From an uncultured Prevotella sp. (GTDB lineage Bacteria > Bacteroidota > Bacteroidia > Bacteroidales > Bacteroidaceae): DNA of 21,486 nucleotides. The notes below the pieces were generated by a model. It had not been told where the DNA came from and did no database searches. It saw nothing but the letters and a program-made list of their open reading frames with translations. Positions 1 through 6,275 of this stretch are shown here, in pieces (the first letter of the stretch is position 1; the number at the start of each line of letters is the position of its first letter). The stretch is from the NCBI GenBank assembly GCA_905234355.1, contig CAJOHP010000018.1, forward strand, positions 1 through 21,486. Direction: 5' to 3'. The translations under genes were made by a program, and so were the position numbers.

Positions 1-971
1 AGGACCACCCAGACCTCGTGCGACAGTACCTCGGCACCGTCGTGCCCTACACCGACAACTTCTTCGCGACACTCAACTCGGCCGTCTTCTCCGACGGGTC
101 CTTCGTCTACATACCACGAGGCGTGCGATGCCCCATGGAGCTGAGCAGCTACTTCCGCATCAACGCACGAGGCACAGGACAGTTTGAGCGCACGCTCATC
201 GTGGCCGACGACGACAGCTACGTGTCCTACCTCGAGGGCTGCACAGCACCCATGCGCGACGAAAACCAGCTGCACGCCGCCATCGTAGAGATCGTGGTGA
301 TGGACCGCGCCGAGGTGAAATACTCCACCGTGCAGAACTGGTACCCAGGCGACGAGCACGGACGCGGAGGCGTGCTCAACCTCGTGACCAAGCGCGGCGA
401 CCTGCGCGGCCAGCACGCGAAGCTCTCGTGGACGCAGGTGGAGACCGGTTCGGCCATCACATGGAAATATCCGTCGTGCCTGCTGCGCGGAGCCGACAGC
501 ACAGCCGAGTTCTACTCCGTGGCTGTGACCAACCACTACCAGCAGGCCGACACCGGCACGAAGATGATACACCTGGGACCCCGCACCAAGAGCACCATCA
601 TCTCCAAGGGCATCTCGGCCGGACACTCCCAGAACTCCTACCGCGGACTGGTGCGAGCCGCCGCCACCGCCGAGGGGGCACGCAACTACTCCAGCTGCGA
701 CTCACTGCTCCTGGGAAGCAACTGCGGAGCACACACCTTCCCCTACATGGACGTGAAGAACCCCACGGCCATCTTCGAGCACGAGGCCACCACGAGCAAG
801 ATCAGCGAGGACCAGCTCTTCTACTGCAACCAGCGCGGCATACCCACCGAGCAGGCCGTTGGACTCATCGTCAACGGCTACGCCAAGGAGGTGCTGCAGA
901 AGCTGCCCATGGAGTTTGCCGTCGAGGCGCGCAAGCTGCTCAGCGTCACCCTCGAGGGAACGGTGGGGTAA
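1..971 (+). CDS. sufB: Fe-S cluster assembly scaffold SufB (5'-truncated by window edge)
   Basis: SufB is the core subunit of the cytoplasmic SufBCD complex, which builds Fe-S clusters. The reading frame is already open at base 3 (DHPDLV...), so the GTG at 18 is an internal Val codon and not a start. About 320 C-terminal residues are present; the family is usually about 480, so roughly a third is missing. Counting from the Val at 18, I see YLEGC (C74, matching E. coli Cys254), SSCDS (C227, matching Cys405) and FEHEA (H255-E256, matching His433-Glu434). The C27-to-HE spacing of 28 residues equals that in E. coli, so the sulfur-transfer and cluster-building residues look intact. The protein ends ...LEGTVG, TAA 969-971, a typical SufB end. 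No sufC or sufD follows: the next gene is 494 bases away and unrelated. Identification is very secure. Confidence 0.97.
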   Translation, partial: DHPDLVRQYLGTVVPYTDNFFATLNSAVFSDGSFVYIPRGVRCPMELSSYFRINARGTGQFERTLIVADDDSYVSYLEGCTAPMRDENQLHAAIVEIVVMDRAEVKYSTVQNWYPGDEHGRGGVLNLVTKRGDLRGQHAKLSWTQVETGSAITWKYPSCLLRGADSTAEFYSVAVTNHYQQADTGTKMIHLGPRTKSTIISKGISAGHSQNSYRGLVRAAATAEGARNYSSCDSLLLGSNCGAHTFPYMDVKNPTAIFEHEATTSKISEDQLFYCNQRGIPTEQAVGLIVNGYAKEVLQKLPMEFAVEARKLLSVTLEGTVG

Positions 972-974
972 CTA

Positions 975-1052
975 CAGACCTCTTTTGTGGATAACACATA
1001 TTGAGCAACCCGTCTCGGACAGGCATAAAGCCCGTCCCTACAGGACGGTCTG
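975..1052. repeat. Palindromic structured element just after sufB
   Basis: Starting four bases after the sufB stop, this segment can fold in several ways. An outer stem pairs CAGACC (975-980) with GGTCTG (1047-1052). Inside, GGACAGGC (1017-1024) can pair with GCCCGTCC (1030-1037, one mismatch). Alternatively CCGTCC (1032-1037) can pair with GGACGG (1043-1048) around the loop CTACA. The two inner hairpins compete for the same strand. There is no T-run, so it is not a classic intrinsic terminator. A related hairpin with the same CCTACAGG centre occurs at 5996-6013, which suggests a dispersed REP-like intergenic repeat. That family assignment is inference. Confidence 0.5.
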
Positions 1053-1155
1053 AAACCAAGAGCAATCATCCGCGGACGGTGGCGGCGCATAAACAACCGT
1101 TTTTGCAACTCATTGAAAATGAGATCGTTCCAGATTTAAGCAAGAAAACGTCCCG

Positions 1156-1280
1156 ATTTACACCCTAAACGACCCCCGTTTACACCCTAAACGACCCCCG
1201 TTTACACCCTAAACGACCCCCGTTTACACCCTAGCGGACCCTCGGCTAGGGTGTAAACGGGGGTCGTTTAGGGGGTAAAC
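1156..1280. repeat. 22-bp tandem repeat ending in a long inverted copy
   Basis: Three direct copies of a 22-bp unit (GTTTACACCC...ACGACCCCC) lie at 1156-1177 (first base A instead of G), 1178-1199 and 1200-1221, with an 11-base partial copy at 1222-1232. They are followed by an inverted copy. Bases 1207-1234 are perfectly complementary to 1246-1273 (28 bp), with an 11-base spacer at 1235-1245. The pairing continues outward, 1200-1205 with 1275-1280, across one mismatch. This could form a very stable hairpin or cruciform. No T-run follows, and the next promoter lies about 125 bases downstream. No protein is encoded. It might insulate the sufB transcript from the next gene, but that is a guess. 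Confidence 0.85.
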
Positions 1281-1321
1281 CGAGGTCGGTGGCATATCTT
1301 TTGGAGGACAAAGCAGGCTGA

Positions 1322-1359
1322 ATGCATGAATATGCAAGGCCAGAATGCAAGAACATGCA
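1322..1359. other. Four ATGCA motifs at near-helical spacing
   Basis: ATGCA occurs at 1322, 1332, 1345 and 1355 (spacings 10, 13 and 10), about 45-80 bases upstream of the -33 element of the next promoter. The placement would suit a regulator or bending site, but the motif is short and could be chance. Apart from this, the palindrome at 975-1052, the 22-bp repeats and the promoter, I see only a small hairpin (CTCATT/AATGAG, 1109-1123) in the 494-base gap between sufB and the next gene. Confidence 0.25.
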
Positions 1360-1403
1360 GTATCGGGACACGAAGACCGACAAACAGATTTTTGGGAAAA
1401 AGC

Positions 1404-1435
1404 TTTGGCGGATAAAAAAGTTTTCCGTACCTTTG
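1404..1435 (+). promoter_or_regulatory. Bacteroidota-type promoter for the PurF-like gene
   Basis: TACCTTTG at 1428-1435 fits the Bacteroidota -7 consensus TAnnTTTG, and TTTG at 1404-1407 fits the -33 element. Twenty bases separate them, as expected for the primary sigma factor of this phylum. Transcription would start near 1440, leaving an AT-rich leader of about 25 bases before the ATG at 1466. It probably serves the PurF-like gene and, through short gaps, topA and aroK. Confidence 0.75.
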
Positions 1436-1465
1436 CAGCCGAATTGAAATAGATATTTTTCTTTT

Positions 1466-2929
1466 ATGGGCGGATTTTTTGGAACCATCTCGACGAAGGA
1501 TTGCGTAAACGACTTGTTTTACGGCACCGACTACCACTCACACTTAGGCACGAAGCGTGCAGGTCTCGTGACGTTCGACAGCGAGCAAGGCTTCTCGAGG
1601 AGCATACACTCGCTGGAGCGCGACTACTTCCGCTCGAAGTTTGAAGACGAGCTCGACGACTTCAGCGGCTGCGTGGGCGTGGGCGTCATCAGCGACACCG
1701 ACCCGCAGCCCATCATCATCAACTCGCACCTGGGCCGATATGCCGTGGTGACGGTGGCCAAGATCAACAACCTCAAGGAGATAGCCGACGAGCTGCTGGC
1801 GCAGCGCATGCACCTCAGCGAGCAGAGTGCCAACAAGATAAACCAGACGGAGCTCGTAGCCCTGCTCATCAACATGGGGAGCACCTTCCAGGAGGGCATC
1901 AACCGCGTGTATCAGAAAATCAAGGGGTCGTGCTCCATGCTCATCCTCACCGAGGACGGCATCATCGCCGCACGCGACTTCCTGGGCCGCACGCCCATCG
2001 TCATCGGCAAGAAGGAGGAGCAGCTGCCCGACGGCTCCGGACTGCTCACCGCCTATGCCGTGGCCAGCGAGACCACCAGTTTCCCCAACCTGGGCTACAA
2101 GGTGCTGCGCGACGTGGGGCCGGGCGAGATCGTCAGGCTCAGGACCACAGGCGTCGAGGTGATGCAGCAGCCATTCAAGCGCTGCCAGATATGCTCCTTC
2201 CTCTGGGTCTACTACGGATTCCCCGCATCGACCTACGAGGGCATCAACACCGAGGCGGTGCGCGAGCGCAACGGCGAGATGATGGGCTCTAAGGACGACG
2301 TCGAGGCCGACCTCGTGTGCGGCATACCCGACTCGGGCGTGGGCATGGCACTGGGCTACAGCAACGGCTCAGGCATACCCTACAAGCGCGCCGTGCTGAA
2401 GTACACACCCACGTGGCCACGGTCCTTCACACCTGGCAACCAGACACGACGCGACCTCGTGGCGAAGATGAAGCTCATACCCAACCAGGCTCTGCTCAAG
2501 GACCAGCGCGTGGTGTTCTGCGACGACAGCATCGTGAGAGGCACACAGCTCAGGGACAACGTGCGCGAGTTCTTCGACAACGGAGCCAAGGAGGTGCACG
2601 TGCGCATATCATGCCCCCCGCTGGTCTACGGATGCCCCTTCATAGGATTCACATCGTCCAAGAGCGACCTGGAGCTCATCACACGACAGGTGATACGCGA
2701 CTTCGAGGGCGACGACGCCATCGCTCTGGAGCGATATGCACAGACAGGCTCGCCAGAGTACCAGCGCATGGTCGACGAGATAGCACGGCGACTGGGACTG
2801 TCGTCGGTCAAGTTTGCACACATCGAAGACCTCGTGGCATCCATCGGACTGCCCAAGGAGCGCGTGTGCACACACTGCTTCGACGGATCGAGCTACGAGG
2901 GCGTGCACGACGGAGAGTTCTTCGGGTAA
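1466..2929 (+). CDS. PurF-like protein (amidophosphoribosyltransferase family) with degenerate glutaminase domain
   Basis: The 487-residue protein has the PurF layout: an N-terminal Ntn-type glutaminase-like domain (about 1-235) and a C-terminal phosphoribosyltransferase domain. The PRPP-binding motif is intact (CDDSIVRGT, 352-360). GIPDSG (286-291) and four cysteines spaced like the [4Fe-4S] ligands of B. subtilis PurF (C243, C390, C468, C471) are also present. However, the protein begins MGGFFG where active PurF begins MCG, so the N-terminal cysteine nucleophile is Gly. The usual HNGN oxyanion segment reads KINN (99-102). The start is fixed by an in-frame TGA at 1445-1447. Glutamine-dependent PRA synthesis is therefore unlikely; it may use free ammonia, or be a regulatory or different PRPP enzyme. 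I believe such MGGFFG paralogues occur in other Bacteroidales, but this is from memory. topA follows after 45 bases. Confidence 0.85.
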   Translation: MGGFFGTISTKDCVNDLFYGTDYHSHLGTKRAGLVTFDSEQGFSRSIHSLERDYFRSKFEDELDDFSGCVGVGVISDTDPQPIIINSHLGRYAVVTVAKINNLKEIADELLAQRMHLSEQSANKINQTELVALLINMGSTFQEGINRVYQKIKGSCSMLILTEDGIIAARDFLGRTPIVIGKKEEQLPDGSGLLTAYAVASETTSFPNLGYKVLRDVGPGEIVRLRTTGVEVMQQPFKRCQICSFLWVYYGFPASTYEGINTEAVRERNGEMMGSKDDVEADLVCGIPDSGVGMALGYSNGSGIPYKRAVLKYTPTWPRSFTPGNQTRRDLVAKMKLIPNQALLKDQRVVFCDDSIVRGTQLRDNVREFFDNGAKEVHVRISCPPLVYGCPFIGFTSSKSDLELITRQVIRDFEGDDAIALERYAQTGSPEYQRMVDEIARRLGLSSVKFAHIEDLVASIGLPKERVCTHCFDGSSYEGVHDGEFFG

Positions 2930-2974
2930 GGACACACAGAGGAGAAATGTAAACGTACAACTATATATCAAGAC

Positions 2975-5290
2975 ATGCAGAAAAACCTTGTCATAGTGGA
3001 GTCGCCTGCCAAGGCGAAGACGATTGAGAAATTTCTGGGCCCCGACTACAAAGTGATGTCGAGCTACGGCCACATACGCGACCTGAAGAAGAAGGAGCTG
3101 AGTGTGGACGACGAGACGCTGGAACCCGAATACGAGATTCCCGAAGAGAAGAAGAAACTCGTGGGCGAGCTCAAGAGCCAGGCCAAGAAGGCCGAGAAGG
3201 TGTGGCTCGCAAGCGATGAGGACCGCGAGGGAGAAGCCATCTCGTGGCACCTGTGCGAGGTGCTCGGGCTGGACGAGCAGAACACCAACCGCATCGTCTT
3301 CCACGAGATCACCAAGCCCGCCATACTACAGGCCATAGAGCACCCCCGACACCTGGACATGAACCTCGTGAACGCACAGCAGGCACGCCGCGTGCTCGAC
3401 CGCATCGTGGGATTCAAGCTCTCGCCCGTGCTCTGGCGAAAGGTGAAGCCCGCACTATCGGCAGGACGAGTGCAGAGCGTGGCCGTCAGGCTCATCGTCG
3501 AGCGAGAGAAGGAAATCAAGGCCTTCCAGAGCGAGACCTTCTACAGCGTGAGCGCACTCTTCGGACTGACCCACGACGACGGCTCGCAGAGCGAGGTGAA
3601 GGCCACACTCGACACTCGGCTGAAGACGGAGCAGGAGGTGCAGCAATTCCTCGAGATGTGCAAGGACGCCACCTTCACCGTAGGACAGGTGCAGAAGAAA
3701 CCCATGCGACGCTCGCCGGCACCGCCCTTCACCACATCGACGCTACAGCAGGAGGCCGCACGAAAGCTCGGATTCACCGTGAGCCAGACCATGAGGGTGG
3801 CACAGCACCTCTACGAGAGCGGACGCATCACCTACATGCGTACCGACTCGGTCAACCTCTCCACACTGGCCATCGGAGCCACCAAGCAGGCCGTCACCGA
3901 CCTCTACGGCGAGCAGTACTCCAAGGTGAGGCAGTACCACACCTCGTCGAAAGGAGCACAAGAGGCACACGAGGCCATACGTCCCACCTACATGGAACAG
4001 GCACAGACCGACGGCACGGTACAGGAGAAACGGCTCTACGAGCTCATCTGGAAGCGCACAGCAGCATGCCAGATGGCCGACGCCGAGATAGAGAAGACCA
4101 CCGCCGAGATAAAGATAACACCGGCAGGAGGCGACACATGCGACACCGCCTTCACAGCCACCGGAGAGGTGATCAAGTTCGACGGCTTCCTCAAGGTCTA
4201 CCGAGAGTCGACCGACGACGACGACATCGCCGACCGCGACGAGACCACTCACGTGCTGCCCCCGCTGAGCCAGGGACAGGAGCTCACAAGGCGAGAGGTG
4301 AGCGCGGCAGAGCGATACACCGTGGGACCGCAGCGATACACCGAGGCATCGCTCGTGCACAAGCTCGAGGAGCTGGGCATCGGACGACCGTCGACATACG
4401 CACCCACCATCTCCACCATACAGCAGAGAGAGTATGTGGTCAAGGGCGACAAGAAGGGAGAGGAGCGCCAGTACGACGTCATCACACTCAAAGGCAAGCA
4501 GATACTCCACAAGAGCCGCGTAGAGAACACCGGATCGGAGAAAGGCAAGCTGCTCCCTACTGACATCGGCGTGGTGGTCAACGACTTCCTCATGGACAAC
4601 TTCCCCGGCATCATGGACTACAACTTCACAGCCAAGGTGGAGCAGGACTTCGACCAGATAGCCGAAGGCAAGGAGCGATGGACGGAGATGATGCACAACT
4701 TCTACCGCGACTTCAAACCCGTGGTGGAGCAGACACTCAACGCGCGCTCGGAGCACAAGGCCGGCGAGCGACAGCTCGGCACCGACCCGAAGAGCCACAG
4801 GCCCGTCTTCGTGAAGATAGGACGCTTCGGACCCGTCGTGCAGATAGGCACGGCCGACGACAAGGACAAGCCGCTCTTCGCACACCTGCCCAAGGAGCTC
4901 GGCATGGAGAACATCACGCTCGAGCAGGCACTCGACCTCTTCAAGCTGCCACGCATGCTCGGAGAGTATGAGGGCGAGCCCGTCACCGTGGGTGCAGGAC
5001 GATTCGGACCATACGTGCTGCACAAGAAGGAGTACACCTCGCTGCCGAAGGGCACCGACCCCCTGGCCATCACCATAGCCGACGCCGTAAGACTCATCGA
5101 CGAGAAACGACGCAGCGACAAGCAGAAGCACCTCAAGACATTCAGCGAAGACCCGCTGCTCGAGGTGATGAACGGACGGTACGGGCCCTACATCACCTAC
5201 GACGGAAAGAACTACCGCCTGCCAAAGGCCATGCACGACCGGGCAAAGGACCTCACCTACGACGAGTGCATGAAGATCGTCAACAAATAA
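2975..5290 (+). CDS. topA: DNA topoisomerase I (type IA)
   Basis: This enzyme relaxes negatively supercoiled DNA by transient single-strand cleavage. The 771-residue product starts with the Toprim domain (LVIVESPAKAKTIEKFLG; acidic SDEDREGE at 80-87 for Mg2+ binding). The cleavage domain follows, with catalytic Tyr287 in RITYMRTDS, and the hinge-region motif SAGRVQS is at 162-168. The C-terminus has no zinc-finger cysteine pairs. Instead it carries three repeats of the Topo_C type, marked by GRFGPVVQIG, GRFGPYVLHK and GRYGPYITYD, a common arrangement in Bacteroidota. The length is normal for that form. It lies 45 bases after the PurF-like gene and 25 before aroK, so co-transcription is likely. 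Confidence 0.97.
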   Translation: MQKNLVIVESPAKAKTIEKFLGPDYKVMSSYGHIRDLKKKELSVDDETLEPEYEIPEEKKKLVGELKSQAKKAEKVWLASDEDREGEAISWHLCEVLGLDEQNTNRIVFHEITKPAILQAIEHPRHLDMNLVNAQQARRVLDRIVGFKLSPVLWRKVKPALSAGRVQSVAVRLIVEREKEIKAFQSETFYSVSALFGLTHDDGSQSEVKATLDTRLKTEQEVQQFLEMCKDATFTVGQVQKKPMRRSPAPPFTTSTLQQEAARKLGFTVSQTMRVAQHLYESGRITYMRTDSVNLSTLAIGATKQAVTDLYGEQYSKVRQYHTSSKGAQEAHEAIRPTYMEQAQTDGTVQEKRLYELIWKRTAACQMADAEIEKTTAEIKITPAGGDTCDTAFTATGEVIKFDGFLKVYRESTDDDDIADRDETTHVLPPLSQGQELTRREVSAAERYTVGPQRYTEASLVHKLEELGIGRPSTYAPTISTIQQREYVVKGDKKGEERQYDVITLKGKQILHKSRVENTGSEKGKLLPTDIGVVVNDFLMDNFPGIMDYNFTAKVEQDFDQIAEGKERWTEMMHNFYRDFKPVVEQTLNARSEHKAGERQLGTDPKSHRPVFVKIGRFGPVVQIGTADDKDKPLFAHLPKELGMENITLEQALDLFKLPRMLGEYEGEPVTVGAGRFGPYVLHKKEYTSLPKGTDPLAITIADAVRLIDEKRRSDKQKHLKTFSEDPLLEVMNGRYGPYITYDGKNYRLPKAMHDRAKDLTYDECMKIVNK

Positions 5291-5315
5291 TACTCCCCCA
5301 CCCCCGACACACACC

Positions 5316-5843
5316 ATGCGACGCATCATCCTCATAGGCTACATGGGAGCCGGAAAAACCACTGTAGGCAAGGCCCTCTCGAAAGAGACGGGCCTTGCCT
5401 TCTACGACCTCGACTGGTACATAGAGAGCCGGCGCAGAAAGACCGTCCCGCAGATCTTCGCCGAGGTGGGCGAGAAGGGGTTCAGGGAGATAGAGCGCAA
5501 CATGCTGCACGAGGCGGCCGAGTTTGAGAACGTCATCATCAGCTGCGGAGGAGGCACACCATGCTTCTTCGACAACATGGACTACCTCAACCGACAGGGA
5601 CAGGTGGTCTACCTGCGATGCGCTCCCGAAGTGCTGATGCAGCACCTCACCATGGGCAAGACAGAGCGCCCACTGCTCAAGGAAAAGACACCCGAGCAGC
5701 TCAGAGACTTCATCGGCGAGCAGCTCACACTGCGGGAGCCCTTCTACACAAAGGCACGCTACACACTCGACGTGTCGCTCATGGACAACTACGAGAAGAT
5801 ACGCATCACCATCGCACGCCTGCGGGAGATGCTCGACGTCTGA
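5316..5843 (+). CDS. aroK: Shikimate kinase
   Basis: AroK phosphorylates shikimate at the 3-hydroxyl with ATP, the fifth step of chorismate synthesis in the cytoplasm. The 175-residue product has the usual length. Visible features are Walker A GYMGAGKTT (8-16, Lys14), the substrate-site DLD (31-33), Arg57 in GFREIE, the glycine-rich GGG (78-80), the lid arginine in ERPLL (Arg118) and a further arginine in LREPFY (Arg140). These match the nucleotide- and shikimate-binding positions of the family, so it should be active. It begins 25 bases after topA and is the last gene before a 432-base noncoding gap. Confidence 0.95.
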   Translation: MRRIILIGYMGAGKTTVGKALSKETGLAFYDLDWYIESRRRKTVPQIFAEVGEKGFREIERNMLHEAAEFENVIISCGGGTPCFFDNMDYLNRQGQVVYLRCAPEVLMQHLTMGKTERPLLKEKTPEQLRDFIGEQLTLREPFYTKARYTLDVSLMDNYEKIRITIARLREMLDV

Positions 5844-5891
5844 CGGGGGGGCCTACCCCCAAAAATCACTACCGGTGTAAGCTTAACACTA

Positions 5892-5916
5892 TTTTTTTGC
5901 CCCTTGCGCAAAAAAA
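5892..5916. other. T-tract/A-tract palindrome downstream of aroK
   Basis: TTTTTTTGC (5892-5900) pairs perfectly with GCAAAAAAA (5908-5916) around a 7-base loop. The stem is mostly A-T and is symmetrical, so on either strand an RNA would have a weak hairpin containing U-runs. It may contribute to ending aroK transcription, or be an upstream A/T element for the promoter-like site at 5953. A short G/C palindrome (GGGGG...CCCCC, 5845-5860) lies just before it. Confidence 0.35.
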
Positions 5917-5952
5917 ACCGAGAAAAGTGATACGAGTTATAGAAATTTTGCT

Positions 5953-5960
5953 TATATTTG
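5953..5960 (+). promoter_or_regulatory. Promoter -7 element, probably for the 1214-residue protein gene
   Basis: TATATTTG at 5953-5960 is a perfect TAnnTTTG -7 element, in an AT-rich patch of otherwise GC-rich DNA. No TTG lies 19-21 bases upstream, so the -33 element is poor. If used, the mRNA leader before the ATG at 6276 would be about 310 bases and would include the hairpin repeats at 5996-6215. No better promoter is visible closer to the start; TAACTTTA at 6251-6258 is only a near match. Confidence 0.5.
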
Positions 5961-5995
5961 CACCGAAAAACCGTGCATCAGGCGTCACCGTGCCG

Positions 5996-6013
5996 CCCGC
6001 TCCTACAGGCGGG
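5996..6013. repeat. Small hairpin repeat with CCTACAGG centre
   Basis: CCCGC (5996-6000) pairs with GCGGG (6009-6013) around the loop TCCTACAG. It has the same layout as CCCGTCCCTACAGGACGG at 1031-1048, where the CCTACAGG centre is identical and the flanks have co-varied. The two look like copies of one dispersed hairpin repeat. Confidence 0.45.
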
Positions 6014-6044
6014 ACCACCCGGGCCGCCTCTTTCTACATGTGAA

Positions 6045-6215
6045 GCCACAGGCAACGACCACTGTGCAAGGCGTTTACCCCGCCTTGACCACCAGCCCGG
6101 CCACAGGCAACGACCACTGTGCAAGGCGGTTACCCCGCCTTGACCACCAGCCCGGCCACAGGCATCGACCACTGTGCAAGGCGGTTACCCCGCCTTGACC
6201 ACAGGCAACGACCAC
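6045..6215. repeat. 55-bp tandem hairpin array upstream of the 1214-residue protein gene
   Basis: Two full 55-bp units start at 6045 and 6100. A third starts at 6155 and is fused by a small internal deletion to a partial fourth copy (6199-6215). The units are nearly identical. Each holds a hairpin CAAGGCGG-TTACC-CCGCCTTG (8-bp stem; the first copy has one change at the top of the stem) and a weaker CACAG/CTGTG stem before it. If the TATATTTG site at 5953 is the promoter, the array is transcribed as part of the 5' leader. The 15-nt core GGCGGTTACCCCGCC is close to the core of the 46-bp array at 10276-10420. Confidence 0.9.
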
Positions 6216-6275
6216 GACAGATATACTACAAAAAAATAAACAATTGTTACTAACTTTACTAAAAATTTAAAGCTT

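Noticed and set aside
18..971. GTG at 18 as the true start of sufB
   Set aside because: The frame is open from base 3 with conserved SufB residues upstream of the GTG, and the product would lack about a third of the family length.
1200..1280. Intrinsic terminator for sufB
   Set aside because: The stem is very long and no T-run follows on either strand, so it does not fit the usual terminator form.
1246..1537. Minus-strand open frames of 80 and 89 codons in the sufB-PurF-like gap
   Set aside because: They overlap the promoter and the start of the PurF-like gene, show no known motif, and include the inverted repeat arm.
3743..5335. 530-codon open frame on the minus strand over topA
   Set aside because: Same kind of antisense shadow: low-complexity Val/Leu/His composition, no recognisable motif, and topA is certain.
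6045..6215. Possible CRISPR array
   Set aside because: The units are directly contiguous 55-bp tandem copies without unique spacers, and no cas gene is present.
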